NCBI GenBank assembly: GCA_020025515.1
Contig: JAHHRZ010000010.1
Location: 3,439-67,438 of the forward strand
Reading direction: 5' to 3'
DNA length: 64,000 nucleotides
From: Oscillospiraceae bacterium
GTDB taxonomy: Bacteria; Bacillota; Clostridia; Oscillospirales; Oscillospiraceae
The position numbers and the translations under genes are program-made. A model generated the notes under the pieces. That model did no database searches. It saw nothing but the letters and a program-made list of their open reading frames with translations, and was not told the origin of the DNA. This document shows, one piece after another, positions 33,815 to 43,037 of this stretch (position 1 is its first letter; the number at the start of each line of letters is the position of its first letter).

Positions 33815-34969
33815 ATGGATAGAAAAATACGGGTAATGTCCGTGTTTGGTACACGGCCCGAAGCAATTAAAATGGCCCCCCTGGTGCAGACCCTGGCCCG
33901 GCGGCCCGAATTTGAAAGCCTGTGCTGCCTCACCGGCCAGCACCGCCAGATGCTGGACTCCGTGATGGAGATTTTCCAGCTGGAAGCCCAGTATGACCTG
34001 AATATTATGGAGCAGCGGCAGACCCTTTCCACCATCACCACAAAAACCCTGCTGGGGATGGAGCGGGTTCTGGAGGAGGCAAAGCCCGACCTGATTCTGG
34101 TCCACGGGGACACCTCCACCACCTTTGCCGGTGCCCTTGCGGCCTTCTACCACAAGGTTCCTGTGGGCCATGTAGAGGCAGGCCTTCGGACCTATGATAA
34201 GTACTCCCCTTATCCCGAGGAAATGAACCGCACGCTGGTGGGAGACATTGCCCACCTGCATTTTGCTCCCACCAGGGCCAACGCGGAAAATCTGCGGAAG
34301 GAGGCCATCAGAGGCGAAATTTTTGTCACCGGAAACACGGTCATTGATGCCATGAAGACCACCGTCCAGCCCGGATTCCGCTTTGAAGAGGACATTCTCA
34401 ATCATCTGGACTATGTGGGCCGGAAGGTCATTACCCTGACCTGTCACCGTCGGGAAAACTATGGCCAGCCCATGGAGGATATCATGTCCGCCGTGGCGGA
34501 GATCGTGCGGGAGAATCCTGAGGTAGAGGTGGTCTATCCGGTGCACCTGAGCCCGGTGGTGCAGGAGTGCGCCAAGCGGATTTTGGGCGGGTTGGACCGT
34601 GTCCACCTGATTGCGCCTCTGGACGTGGCGCAAATGCACAATCTGATGGCCCGATCCTACCTGATTTTGACGGACTCCGGCGGCCTGCAAGAGGAGGCAC
34701 CCGCCATGGCAAAGCCTGTGCTGGTGCTGCGCCGGGAGACCGAGCGCCCGGAGGCCATTGAGGCCGGCACCGTGAAGCTGGCAGGGGTGGAGAAGGATCG
34801 GATCATTTCCATGACACGGGAGCTGCTCCGGGACCCCACGGCTTACAACGCCATGGCAAAGGCCGTCAATCCCTACGGAGACGGCAATGCCTGCCAGAGG
34901 ATTGCGGATGCCATTGCCTGGCACTTTGGCCTTCTGAAGGACCGTCCCCAGGATTTTGAAGCAAACTGA
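33815..34969 (+). CDS. wecB: UDP-N-acetylglucosamine 2-epimerase (non-hydrolysing)
   Basis: Interconverts UDP-GlcNAc and UDP-ManNAc for wall polymers or capsule. The 384-residue GT-B protein has GTRPEAIKMAP near the N-terminus, HGDTSTT, HVEAGLRT and HRRENYG, and TDSGGLQEE in the C-terminal domain. It shares an operon with tagO and ends in a strong terminator. Confidence 0.96.
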   Translation: MDRKIRVMSVFGTRPEAIKMAPLVQTLARRPEFESLCCLTGQHRQMLDSVMEIFQLEAQYDLNIMEQRQTLSTITTKTLLGMERVLEEAKPDLILVHGDTSTTFAGALAAFYHKVPVGHVEAGLRTYDKYSPYPEEMNRTLVGDIAHLHFAPTRANAENLRKEAIRGEIFVTGNTVIDAMKTTVQPGFRFEEDILNHLDYVGRKVITLTCHRRENYGQPMEDIMSAVAEIVRENPEVEVVYPVHLSPVVQECAKRILGGLDRVHLIAPLDVAQMHNLMARSYLILTDSGGLQEEAPAMAKPVLVLRRETERPEAIEAGTVKLAGVEKDRIISMTRELLRDPTAYNAMAKAVNPYGDGNACQRIADAIAWHFGLLKDRPQDFEAN

Positions 34970-34976
34970 TTGTGTC

Positions 34977-35017
34977 GATGCTGTCTTACCTACCCGGAAG
35001 ACAGCATCTTTTTTTCT
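34977..35017 (+). terminator. Terminator after wecB
   Basis: An 11-bp stem, GATGCTGTCTT (34977-34987) with its complement at 34998-35008, then a long T-run. Confidence 0.93.
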
Positions 35018-35133
35018 TATGGCCCCTGCCTGTGGATTCTGCTGATCTTCCGGGTTCTAGGATGGATAGCGGGGACATACCCTGTAGTAACCCAGGGCAG
35101 GAGCGTCCTCCTGCCGAAACTGAAGGAGGCAGG

Positions 35134-36615
35134 ATGGCGATGGAAAAAACACTGTATGAAAAAATCGCTGCCAGAACCGGCGGCGATATTTATGTAGGCG
35201 TGGTAGGCCCTGTCCGAACAGGCAAATCTACCCTCATCAAGCGCATTATGGAGGAGCTGGTCATTCCCAATATGGAAGACCCCTACCGAAAGGAGCGGGC
35301 CAGAGACGAGCTGCCCCAGAGCGGCTCCGGGAAAACCATTATGACCTCAGAGCCCAAATTTGTCCCGGAGGAGGCGGTGGAGATCTGCCCCGAAGGGAAT
35401 GTGAAGCTTCGGGTCCGCATGATCGATTCCGTGGGATATCTGGTGGACGGGGCCGTGGGGGCCATGGAAAACGGCACCCCCAGAATGGTGACCACTCCCT
35501 GGTATGACCACGAGATTCCCATGACCCAGGCCGCGGAGCTGGGCACCAAAAAGGTCATGGAGGAGCACTGCTCCATCGGCCTTGTGGTCACCACCGACGG
35601 CACCATTACGGACATTCCCCGTTCCGAGTACGAGAAAGCCGAAGCCCGGGCCATTGGGGACATGAAAGCCACGGGAAAGCCCTTCCTGGTGGTGGTGAAC
35701 AGCACGGCCCCCCAGGAGCCGGCGGCCCAGTCCCTGCGGCAGACCCTGGAAGAGAGCTGGGGCGTCCCCGTGGCGGCGGCAGACTGCCAGACCCTGACGG
35801 CCCGGGAGCTTCTGGAAATCCTGCAGGATCTTCTGTACGCGTTTCCCATGGGAGAGCTGCGGGTTCATCTTCCCCGATGGATGGACGCATTGGAGCAGGA
35901 TCATCCCATTAAGTCCGGGGTGTATGCAGGCCTGCTGGCCCGTGCCAAGGAAATCGGCTCCATGGGTCAGGCCAGAGAGATCCTTGGGACCCTGCAGGAA
36001 TTGGAGCCGGTTTCCGAGGTGATGATCCCGGAAATGGACCTGGGAAACGGTATTGTAAGCTGCGAGATTCGATTCCCGGAGAGCCTTTATTATGAAATTC
36101 TCAGCCAGAGAACCGGCCTGGAGATCACGGAAGAAGGGGAACTTTTGGAGATCCTGACGGAGCTTTCCGCCATGAAGGCATCCTATGAAAAGATTGCCTC
36201 GGCACTGGAGGCGGCAGAGGCCACGGGCTATGGCGTGGTCATGCCCACCAAGGAGGATATGAAGCTGGAGGCCCCGGAAATGGTTCGCAAGGGGAGCGCC
36301 TTTGGGGTAAAGCTAAAGGCCGGGGCCCCCTCCATCCATATGATCCGTGTGGATCTGGACGCAGAGATCAGCCCCATGGTGGGGGACGAAGGGCAGTCAC
36401 AGGATTTGGTAAACAGCCTGAAAGCGCAGTATGAGACCGACCGGGAACAGCTTTGGGACAGCAATATTTTCGGAAAATCTGTCTTTGAAATGGTAAATGA
36501 CGGCCTGACAGGGAAGCTTCGCCGTTTGCCGGAGGACATCCGGGGAAAATTCCGTGGCTCTCTGACCCGTACCGTCAACGAAGGGGCATCGGGTATGATC
36601 TGCATTTTGTTCTAA
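35134..36615 (+). CDS. spoIVA: Stage IV sporulation protein A
   Basis: An ATPase that polymerises on the forespore membrane to form the base of the spore coat. The 493-residue protein has Walker A GPVRTGKST (25-33), the typical DELPQSGSGKTIMT region, a middle domain, and the conserved C-terminal region that anchors to SpoVM-bound membrane. It starts MAMEKTLYEKIAARTGGDIY; the ATG at 35134 follows GAAGGAGGCAGG, and the second ATG two codons on is also possible. CATACCCT near 35080 resembles a sigma-E -10 box, without a convincing -35. It shows that this organism belongs to a sporulating lineage. Confidence 0.96.
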   Translation: MAMEKTLYEKIAARTGGDIYVGVVGPVRTGKSTLIKRIMEELVIPNMEDPYRKERARDELPQSGSGKTIMTSEPKFVPEEAVEICPEGNVKLRVRMIDSVGYLVDGAVGAMENGTPRMVTTPWYDHEIPMTQAAELGTKKVMEEHCSIGLVVTTDGTITDIPRSEYEKAEARAIGDMKATGKPFLVVVNSTAPQEPAAQSLRQTLEESWGVPVAAADCQTLTARELLEILQDLLYAFPMGELRVHLPRWMDALEQDHPIKSGVYAGLLARAKEIGSMGQAREILGTLQELEPVSEVMIPEMDLGNGIVSCEIRFPESLYYEILSQRTGLEITEEGELLEILTELSAMKASYEKIASALEAAEATGYGVVMPTKEDMKLEAPEMVRKGSAFGVKLKAGAPSIHMIRVDLDAEISPMVGDEGQSQDLVNSLKAQYETDREQLWDSNIFGKSVFEMVNDGLTGKLRRLPEDIRGKFRGSLTRTVNEGASGMICILF

Positions 36616-36630
36616 AGAGGGACACAACAG

Positions 36631-36666
36631 CCCCCCGATGTGCGTGCACATCGGGGGGTGCTTTGT
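36631..36666. terminator. Hairpin between convergent spoIVA and the cytidylate kinase-like gene
   Basis: A 13-bp GC-rich stem (36631-36643 with 36646-36658), loop of two, weak T-tract. Confidence 0.75.
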
Positions 36667-36706
36667 GGTTTGGAGAATCAAATTCGGAACAGGGGCCTAT
36701 GTACCA

Positions 36707-37297
36707 TCATTCACCGAAGCGTGCTTTCACATACTCCCAAATGATATCGGCGGTCTTTTCAATGCCGATGGTGCTGCTGATGCACAGATCATAGTTACGC
36801 AAATCGCCCCAGGGGTATTCACTGAAGGAATTGTAGTATGCGGCACGGGACTTGTCCTTTTTGTTCAGCTCCTTCTCCGGATTGTTCATCACTTCCTTAT
36901 AGTCCTCCGTGGCTCTGCGGATGCGCTCTTCCAGAGGGGCTTGGATGAAGACCCGGACAAGCTGAGGATGTTTGCGAAGGACGCAGTCAGCGGCCCGGCC
37001 TACAATGACACAGGGCCCCTTCTGTGCCAGCTCCCAGATGACGGAGAACTGGGCGTTGCGCGCCTGCTCATACACGGAAGGAACCGTAGCCGCAGCATAG
37101 ACACTGTACAGAAAGCTGGAGGTTTGCTTTTCCTCTACCTCTTCGACAAAATCGGTAGCGAAGCCGGTTTTCTTAGCGGTAAGGGAAATCAGTTCTTTGT
37201 CATAGTAGGCGATGCCTACTTTTTTTGCAAGATACTCGCCGATCAGGCGGCCGCCGGAACCGTGCTGTCTGGCAATGGTAATCACAACATTCTGCAT
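36707..37297 (-). CDS. Cytidylate kinase-like family protein
   Basis: A 196-residue P-loop protein with ITIARQHGSGGRLIGEYLA, in which the loop is degenerate GxGGxxIG, as in the cytidylate kinase 2 family. The LID-like region has RRATEDYKE. Members occur widely in gut Firmicutes; a true nucleoside monophosphate kinase role is unproven. GGGAGGTATCGTT precedes the ATG, and a TATAAT box lies at 37338-37343. Confidence 0.82.
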   Translation of the reverse strand: MQNVVITIARQHGSGGRLIGEYLAKKVGIAYYDKELISLTAKKTGFATDFVEEVEEKQTSSFLYSVYAAATVPSVYEQARNAQFSVIWELAQKGPCVIVGRAADCVLRKHPQLVRVFIQAPLEERIRRATEDYKEVMNNPEKELNKKDKSRAAYYNSFSEYPWGDLRNYDLCISSTIGIEKTADIIWEYVKARFGE

Positions 37298-37519
37298 AAC
37301 GATACCTCCCGAATTATTTATTTAATTTGCTAACTTAATTATACCACGCTTTCCCGCAAATGAAAAGGGGATTTAGAAAAAATTTTTTTAATTTCGGGAA
37401 GAACATCCGTATTTTTCTGAAAGCGTGTCTGAAATTAGGAAGAAACCAGCTGTTCTTTATGGGAAAAAGGTGGTATAATCAGAAAACCGCCGCAAAATAG
37501 AACGCAGAGGATGGATAAA

Positions 37520-37825
37520 ATGAAACATTATGAGCATATCAGTAAGATGGAGACCATTATGAACGACCACAGTCGGATGCTGGCCCAGCTCAATGATCTT
37601 TTGGATCGTCTGGAAGCGCATCAGCAGGAGCGTCAGGAGTTGATCGCTTATTACTACAGTGACCAGCGCAGACAGGACTTGGAGGATGACAACCAGGATC
37701 TGATCCCCAAGACCATGCACCGGGGAGTCCTTTCTGAGGACGAAATTTATAATCTAATGAGCGAAGATTACGAAACAGGCATACGTATGATAGAGCTTGC
37801 CTTGAAATTTATCAGGAATGACTAA
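37520..37825 (+). CDS. DUF4298 domain protein
   Basis: About 101 residues, mostly helical and charged, starting MKHYEHISKME and ending ELALKFIRND; this is the DUF4298 pattern. No function is known. I place the start at the second ATG because AGAGG lies about ten bases before it; the ATG three codons upstream abuts that ribosome site. A TATAAT box lies about 45 bases upstream. Confidence 0.75.
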   Translation: MKHYEHISKMETIMNDHSRMLAQLNDLLDRLEAHQQERQELIAYYYSDQRRQDLEDDNQDLIPKTMHRGVLSEDEIYNLMSEDYETGIRMIELALKFIRND

Positions 37826-37899
37826 ATACACCGGTATCAGGGACAGCAATCTGACGAAAGCAATCTGGATTTCGTGATTCGATTTGTAATAAGAATGCA

Positions 37900-37928
37900 T
37901 TGCATGATGAATTTTTTATCGATATAAT
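37900..37928 (+). promoter_or_regulatory. Promoter of the D-lactate dehydrogenase gene
   Basis: TTGCAT (37900-37905), 17 bases, TATAAT (37923-37928). Confidence 0.85.
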
Positions 37929-37960
37929 ATTACCGAAAACAGATAAAGGAAGTGTGTACG

Positions 37961-38995
37961 ATGAAGATTGCTTTTTTTGATGCGAAGCCCTATGATATTC
38001 CCGGCTTTGACAGCTATTCAGCGGGTACGGATATTGAAATCAAGTACTTTGAGACAAAGCTGAATGAAGATACGGTTTCTTTGGCCTCTGGATTTGACGG
38101 CGTCTGCGTGTTTGTCAACGACACCGTAAACGAGGCAGTGGTCAATCAGTTATATGAAATGGGTGTCAAGGTCATTGCCCTGCGCTGTGCGGGCTTTAAC
38201 AATGTGGACACCCGTGCATGCTTTGGCAAAATTCATGTGTTCCGTGTGCCGGCATACTCCCCCTATGCGGTTGCGGAGCACGCCATGGCACTTTTGCTCA
38301 CGGTGAACCGCAAGACCCATAAGGCCTACAGCCGTACCCGTGAGTTTAACTTCAGCCTGTCCGGTCTGTCCGGCTTCGACCTCCACGGAAAGACCGTGGG
38401 CGTGGTGGGCACAGGCAAAATCGGCAGAATCTTCGCCGATATCTGCCGGGGATTCGGCATGAAGATCCTGGCATATGACAAATTCCCCAACCCCAACGCG
38501 GGACTGGACTATGTGGAGCTGAGCGAGCTGTTCGCCAAGTCCGACATTATCTCCATGCACTGCCCCCTGACCGATGAAACCCATCACATCATTGATGATG
38601 CAGCCATTGAGGCTATGAAGCCCGGTGTGGTTCTGCTGAACACCTCCAGAGGCGCTCTGGTGGATACGGAGGCGCTGATTCAGGGCATCAAATCCGGCAA
38701 GATCCGGGCAGCCTGTCTGGATGTATATGAGGAAGAGGGGGACCTGTTCTATGAGGACTACTCCGGCGATGTGGTGCAGGACGACAAGCTGGTTCGCCTG
38801 ATTTCCATGCCCAATGTGATCGTCACCTCCCATCAGGCATTCCTGACGGAGGAGGCCCTCAATAACATTGCCGAAACCACCATGGACAATCTGGTAAAGT
38901 TCTTTGAGGGTGTCCCCAACCCCGACCGGGAAGTTTGCTATCATTGCAGCCGAAAAAACGACTGCCAGAAGGAACGTCACAAGAAGTGCTTCTAA
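37961..38995 (+). CDS. ldhA: D-lactate dehydrogenase (2-hydroxyacid dehydrogenase)
   Basis: Reduces pyruvate to D-lactate with NADH, a fermentative sink. The 344-residue protein has the NAD loop GTGKIG (about 147-152), the substrate Arg in NTSRGALVDT, the Glu in the DVYEEEG segment and the catalytic His in SHQAFLT. The C-terminus carries a Cys-rich tail, CYHCSRKNDCQKERHKKC, beyond the catalytic core; it could bind metal or sense redox state. Other 2-hydroxyacid substrates cannot be excluded. The ATG follows AAAGGA by ten bases. Confidence 0.88.
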   Translation: MKIAFFDAKPYDIPGFDSYSAGTDIEIKYFETKLNEDTVSLASGFDGVCVFVNDTVNEAVVNQLYEMGVKVIALRCAGFNNVDTRACFGKIHVFRVPAYSPYAVAEHAMALLLTVNRKTHKAYSRTREFNFSLSGLSGFDLHGKTVGVVGTGKIGRIFADICRGFGMKILAYDKFPNPNAGLDYVELSELFAKSDIISMHCPLTDETHHIIDDAAIEAMKPGVVLLNTSRGALVDTEALIQGIKSGKIRAACLDVYEEEGDLFYEDYSGDVVQDDKLVRLISMPNVIVTSHQAFLTEEALNNIAETTMDNLVKFFEGVPNPDREVCYHCSRKNDCQKERHKKCF

Positions 38996-39070
38996 ACATA
39001 GAAAACAGGCGGTACCTGGTCTTTGAAGCCGGATACCGCCTGCTGTTTGTACGGCCATACGGGGACAGAC

Positions 39071-39505
39071 TCAAATCTCCTCCACCAGACGCCGGATCAA
39101 GGCCTCATCGGCCTGATGATAGACCTGACCGTTCCATTTGATGTTGGGGCCTTTTCCGCACATGCGCATACATCCCGTGAATTTCACGGTGAAGTCCTTT
39201 GGGGCTGCGCCATAGGTGCGCTCTACAAAGGCAGCCAGCGCCTTTCGCTTGCTGCAATTTGGGCCGGCGCAAAGCTCCAGACAGTGGCTGTTTTCCAGCC
39301 GCAGCCGGGGAAACCGGCGAATCACGGCGCTGAGATAGTTTTCTTTCACTCCATAGGCCGACGCAATCCGGGACAGGGTCCACTGGGGAATGGAGCCGCC
39401 CAACTCAGTCTGAATCTCCTGCAAAAGACCGACAAGGGCAATCTGATCCCCGGGAGCCCCCTGACTTTTATAGTGGGCCAGAGCCTCTTCCAAATTCCAT
39501 GCCAT
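39071..39505 (-). CDS. NuoE-like [2Fe-2S] thioredoxin-fold protein
   Basis: A 144-residue homologue of the NADH dehydrogenase/hydrogenase 24-kDa subunit. A helical N-terminus is followed by cluster ligands in CAGPNC and CMRMC, in the spacing of a thioredoxin-like ferredoxin. No NuoF or hydrogenase gene lies nearby, so its electron partner is elsewhere. The start at 39505 is seven bases after GGAGGG; upstream alternatives lack a ribosome site. Confidence 0.85.
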   Translation of the reverse strand: MAWNLEEALAHYKSQGAPGDQIALVGLLQEIQTELGGSIPQWTLSRIASAYGVKENYLSAVIRRFPRLRLENSHCLELCAGPNCSKRKALAAFVERTYGAAPKDFTVKFTGCMRMCGKGPNIKWNGQVYHQADEALIRRLVEEI

Positions 39506-39626
39506 AAACATGCCCTCCGATTTTGAATATTCCTTTACTGCTACTATAGCAGAGCCGGGCCGTGGATGCAAGGGATTTCTGAGGGGCTTGCCTTCCGACT
39601 TTTTCTATTATGGATTCAAAGCATTG

Positions 39627-39655
39627 TTGTAATTCCACGTTTTCTGTGGTAAAAT
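39627..39655 (+). promoter_or_regulatory. Promoter of the GH123-like gene
   Basis: TTGTAA (39627-39632), 17 bases, TAAAAT (39650-39655). Confidence 0.75.
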
Positions 39656-39702
39656 CCGGAAAAGAACAAGGAAACAGTCCGATGGAAAGGGAGCAGAAGA
39701 AC

Positions 39703-41319
39703 ATGGAAACGAAGGTATTTCAGATTTCCTCTTTGGAAAAGGTCCGTTCTTTTGAGGATGTTAAAAATGAGGTCACCAAGGTCAGGCTCTTGGGGGGAGA
39801 ACGGTTTTCCTACCAGCTGATTGTGCAGTCACAGCAGACGGCCTGCTGTGAGGTGCATCTTCGGTGGCCCTTTGAATCGGAGATCTATCTTCAGCGGGAT
39901 GTGGTCATGGATTTTCCCCAAAACCCCTGGGTGCATGACGAGGATTATCTGGCGAAAGAACCGGGACTCATGCCGGATCTGCTGGTGCCCATGGAGCAGC
40001 AGGGAAACCGCCAGCTCCTGCGGCCGGGCCTGAACCGCTTCTGGGTGGAGCTTCGGGTGCCGGAGGGGACACAGCCGGGAGATTACCGGGCAGAAGTTAC
40101 CTTTGCCCAGGGGACGGACCTGCTGGCCCAGTCCTATTTGCAGGTTCAGATATTGCCCCAGTCACTGCCGGAAAATCAGCTGCTGTTTACCCAGTGGTTT
40201 CATGTGGACTGTATCGCCACGGTCTGCCAGGTGGAAATCTATTCCGAAGCGCATTGGCGGTGGATTCGGCGATATATGGAATTGGCAGCGGATCTGGGCA
40301 TCAATACCATTTTGACGCCGGTGATTACCCCGCCTTTGGATACGGCGGTGGGAACCTGCCGCCCCAACACCCAGTTGGTGAAGATCCACAGGCAGGGAAC
40401 AGAGTATGTGTTTGACTTTGGCCTGCTTCGCCGCTGGATTGGATTGTGCCGGGAGTGCGGCATCACCCACTTAGAGATCAGCCACCTGTTTTCCCAGTGG
40501 GGAGCGGAATACAGCCCCAATATCTATGACGATGAGGGCCGGATTTTCGGATGGGAAACCCAGGCGGATGACCCGGAATACCTCCGATTTTTGCAGGTGT
40601 TTCTGCCCCGGCTGGTGGAGGTTCTGCGGCAGGAGGGGATGGAGGAGCGCACCTTCTTCCATATTTCCGACGAGCCGGGAGAGTCCCAGCTGGAGGCCTA
40701 TGCCAGAGCAAAGGCACTGGTGCAGCCCCTTTTGGGAAAATGCCGGATCATGGATGCACTGTCCCATTATGACTTCTATGCCAACGGTCTGGTGGAGACG
40801 CCGGTCTGCGCCACGGATGCCATAGAGCCCTTTCTGCAAAACGGGGCAAAGAACCTCTGGGCCTACTATTGCTGTGCCCAGGGGGAGAAGGTGGGCAATC
40901 GATTTTTGAGTATGCCGTCCTATCGCAACCGGATTCTGGGCTTGCAGCTGTATAAATTCCAAATTCAGGGATTTTTGCATTGGGGCTTTAACTACTATTA
41001 CAGCCAGCTTTCCCGGTATCCCATTGACCCTGCCATTACCACCTCCGCAGATGGGGCCTTTCCGTCGGGAGATCCGTTTTCTGTCTACCCCGGATTGGAG
41101 GCCCCACGGCCCTCCATGCGTGCCAAGGTGTTTTATGAGGCCATGCAGGACATTCGTTTGTGCCGACTGCTGGAACAGCGCATAGGCCGAACGCAGGTGA
41201 CAGCGCTGATCGATGAGGCGGCAGGAATGGAGCTGACCTTCTCCCAATATCCCAGAGACAGCAGCTTTGTCCCCGGACTCATTGCGAACATGAAGGAAAT
41301 GCTTCAGAATCTCACATAA
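39703..41319 (+). CDS. DUF4091 / GH123-like glycoside hydrolase
   Basis: About 538 residues. An N-terminal beta-rich region (about 1-180) precedes a TIM-barrel-like domain with the motif FHISDEPGES, whose Asp-Glu pair matches the catalytic pair of GH123 beta-N-acetylgalactosaminidases. No signal peptide is visible, so it probably acts on imported oligosaccharide. An ATG at 39682 is an alternative start. The frame upstream of the promoter is not used. Activity is inferred. Confidence 0.75.
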   Translation: METKVFQISSLEKVRSFEDVKNEVTKVRLLGGERFSYQLIVQSQQTACCEVHLRWPFESEIYLQRDVVMDFPQNPWVHDEDYLAKEPGLMPDLLVPMEQQGNRQLLRPGLNRFWVELRVPEGTQPGDYRAEVTFAQGTDLLAQSYLQVQILPQSLPENQLLFTQWFHVDCIATVCQVEIYSEAHWRWIRRYMELAADLGINTILTPVITPPLDTAVGTCRPNTQLVKIHRQGTEYVFDFGLLRRWIGLCRECGITHLEISHLFSQWGAEYSPNIYDDEGRIFGWETQADDPEYLRFLQVFLPRLVEVLRQEGMEERTFFHISDEPGESQLEAYARAKALVQPLLGKCRIMDALSHYDFYANGLVETPVCATDAIEPFLQNGAKNLWAYYCCAQGEKVGNRFLSMPSYRNRILGLQLYKFQIQGFLHWGFNYYYSQLSRYPIDPAITTSADGAFPSGDPFSVYPGLEAPRPSMRAKVFYEAMQDIRLCRLLEQRIGRTQVTALIDEAAGMELTFSQYPRDSSFVPGLIANMKEMLQNLT

Positions 41320-41326
41320 CAAAACA

Positions 41327-41409
41327 AACCAGGCTGACCTGCATGATACAGGCCAGCCTGGTTCGCTGTGGGGTGGATGAATGGGGGCGGATCTGAGATC
41401 CGGCCCCCA
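41327..41409 (-). terminator. Two hairpins between convergent genes; terminator of the alcohol dehydrogenase
   Basis: A 15-bp stem with one mismatch (41327-41341 with 41349-41363) has a T-rich tail on the minus strand. A second GC-rich stem lies at about 41383-41409 without a T-run. Confidence 0.7.
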
Positions 41410-41429
41410 AAACAGGAGCATGGTAATTC

Positions 41430-42647
41430 TTAGAAATCAACCTCAGTGTCGTAGTAGCAGCACTTCAGGAGCTTTTCCATCTCCTCCTGGCTGGGCTGAC
41501 GGGGGTTGGAGCCGGTGCAGGCATCGGCGATGGCGTTCTTTGCGATCTCGGGCAGACGCTCCAGGAACACCTTCTCAGATACGAAGCCCTGCTCCGTGGG
41601 ATAGCTGTCAGCACCATAGTGCTGGATGCACTGGGGGATGTTCAGCTCATCGTTCATCTTGCGCAGGTGCGCAATCAGGAGGCTGATCTTTTCCTGAACG
41701 CTCTCGCCGCCCAGGCCCATGTAGTCCGCAATCTCGGCGTAGCGGGCAGCAGCGGTCTCGTTCTTGGCGTTGTAGGCGATGACCTTGGGCAGGTACATGG
41801 CATTGGCAGCGCCGTGGATGATGTGGGCACCCTGATCCTCAAAGACGGCACCGGTCTTGTGGGCCATGGAATGGACAATACCCAGCAGTGCGTTGGAGAA
41901 TGCCATGCCGGCCAGGCACTGGGCATTGTGCATGCTGTCGCGCTTCTCCATGTCGCCGTTGTAGGAGGGAATCAGATCCTTCTGGATCATCTTGATAGCG
42001 AAAATAGCCAGAGGATCGGTATAGTCGCAGTTGGCAGTGGACACATAGGCCTCAATGGCGTGGGTCATGGCGTCCATGCCGGTGTGAGCCACCAGCTTCT
42101 TGGGCATGGTCTCTGCCAGATCGGGGTCCACGATGGCCACATCGGGAGTGATCTCAAAGTCAGCCAGGGGATACTTGATGCCCTTCTTATAGTCGGTGAT
42201 GACGGAGAAGGCAGTGACCTCGGTGGCAGTGCCGGAGGTGGAGGGGATGGCGCAGAAGTGCGCCTTCTTGCGCAACTTGGGCAGGCCGAAGACCTTGATC
42301 ATGTCCTCAAAGGTGATCTCGGGGTATTCGTACTTGATCCACATGGCCTTGGCAGCATCGATGGGGGAGCCGCCGCCCATTGCAACGATCCAGTCGGGCT
42401 GGAACTTCAGCATTTCCTCGGCACCGCGCATAACGGTATCCACGGAAGGATCGGGCTCGATTCCGTCAAAAATCTGCACTTCCATGCCGGCTTCTTTCAA
42501 ATACGCAACGGCTCTGTCCAGAAAGCCGAACTTTCTCATCGAGCTGCCGCCCACACAAACCATGGCACGCTTGCCTTCAAATGTTTTCAGGGTCTCCAAA
42601 GTTCCTTTCCCGTGGTACAGGTCTCTGGGTAAAGTAAACCTAGCCAT
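41430..42647 (-). CDS. Iron-containing alcohol dehydrogenase
   Basis: A 405-residue group III dehydrogenase acting on an alcohol or aldehyde with NAD(P)H. Motifs are GGGSPIDAAKA for the nucleotide, and the iron ligands in HTGMDAMTHAIEAY and HSMAHKTGA ... GAHIIHG. It resembles butanol or 1,3-propanediol-type dehydrogenases, but the substrate is open. The start at 42647 follows GGAGGATGTCATT. A structured RNA with its own terminator lies upstream, so expression may depend on readthrough. Confidence 0.92.
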   Translation of the reverse strand: MARFTLPRDLYHGKGTLETLKTFEGKRAMVCVGGSSMRKFGFLDRAVAYLKEAGMEVQIFDGIEPDPSVDTVMRGAEEMLKFQPDWIVAMGGGSPIDAAKAMWIKYEYPEITFEDMIKVFGLPKLRKKAHFCAIPSTSGTATEVTAFSVITDYKKGIKYPLADFEITPDVAIVDPDLAETMPKKLVAHTGMDAMTHAIEAYVSTANCDYTDPLAIFAIKMIQKDLIPSYNGDMEKRDSMHNAQCLAGMAFSNALLGIVHSMAHKTGAVFEDQGAHIIHGAANAMYLPKVIAYNAKNETAAARYAEIADYMGLGGESVQEKISLLIAHLRKMNDELNIPQCIQHYGADSYPTEQGFVSEKVFLERLPEIAKNAIADACTGSNPRQPSQEEMEKLLKCCYYDTEVDF

Positions 42648-42745
42648 AATGACATCCTCCATTATTCAAATTGGATTTTGGTATGGATAATCGCATTGGG
42701 CGATTATTTCCTGTCAAATGAAACGGCCTGTGGTGTGGTACACCG

Positions 42746-42776
42746 AAAAAAAGGCAGCAGCCATGATGACTGCTGC
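42746..42776 (-). terminator. Terminator between the structured RNA and the alcohol dehydrogenase
   Basis: GCAGCAG (42754-42760) with CTGCTGC (42770-42776), then seven U on the minus strand (42752-42746). Confidence 0.88.
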
Positions 42777-43031
42777 GAACGATTTTACACAACACAAGAA
42801 AGCAGGGCATGACTCTGCTTCAATCACACTTGCAGTTCTTCTGGCTTGTGTCTCAGACGAAATTCTGCTCTGCCTTCTCGGGGTTCCCCAATGACCAGCT
42901 TCCGCTGACGAACAGACTTCTCGACACTCACAGCACCGTTTCCGTGCGGGGACTTTGACCCCATTCTCTTTTGAGACTGCACAGCCGACCTGCGCACCAT
43001 GCAATCACAAGTGCTTTTATTCGATTCATTT
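42746..43031 (-). ncRNA. Unidentified structured RNA (about 285 nt) upstream of the alcohol dehydrogenase
   Basis: It runs from a consensus promoter to an intrinsic terminator, with no credible gene inside. CACUUG (43013-43008) pairs with CAAGUG (42832-42827), extended by wobbles, to close a domain of about 190 nt. Inside are UGCGCAG/CUGUGCA, UCUC-AAAA-GAGA, GGGG/CCCC twice, CAGC-GGAA-GCUG (GNRA-like loop) and GUGUC/GACAC. I do not recognise the family: signatures of T-box, TPP, cobalamin, SRP, 6S, RNase P and tmRNA are not seen. It is either a stand-alone RNA or a leader that controls the downstream gene by termination. Confidence 0.65.
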
Positions 43032-43037
43032 ATATCG

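Noticed and set aside
42746..43031. Known riboswitch, T-box, SRP, 6S, RNase P or tmRNA
   Set aside because: Signature strings of each (for example the T-box AGGGTGG element, the SRP GGAAGG loop and the RNase P GAGGAAAGTC) were not found by eye. This is not a substitute for a covariance search.
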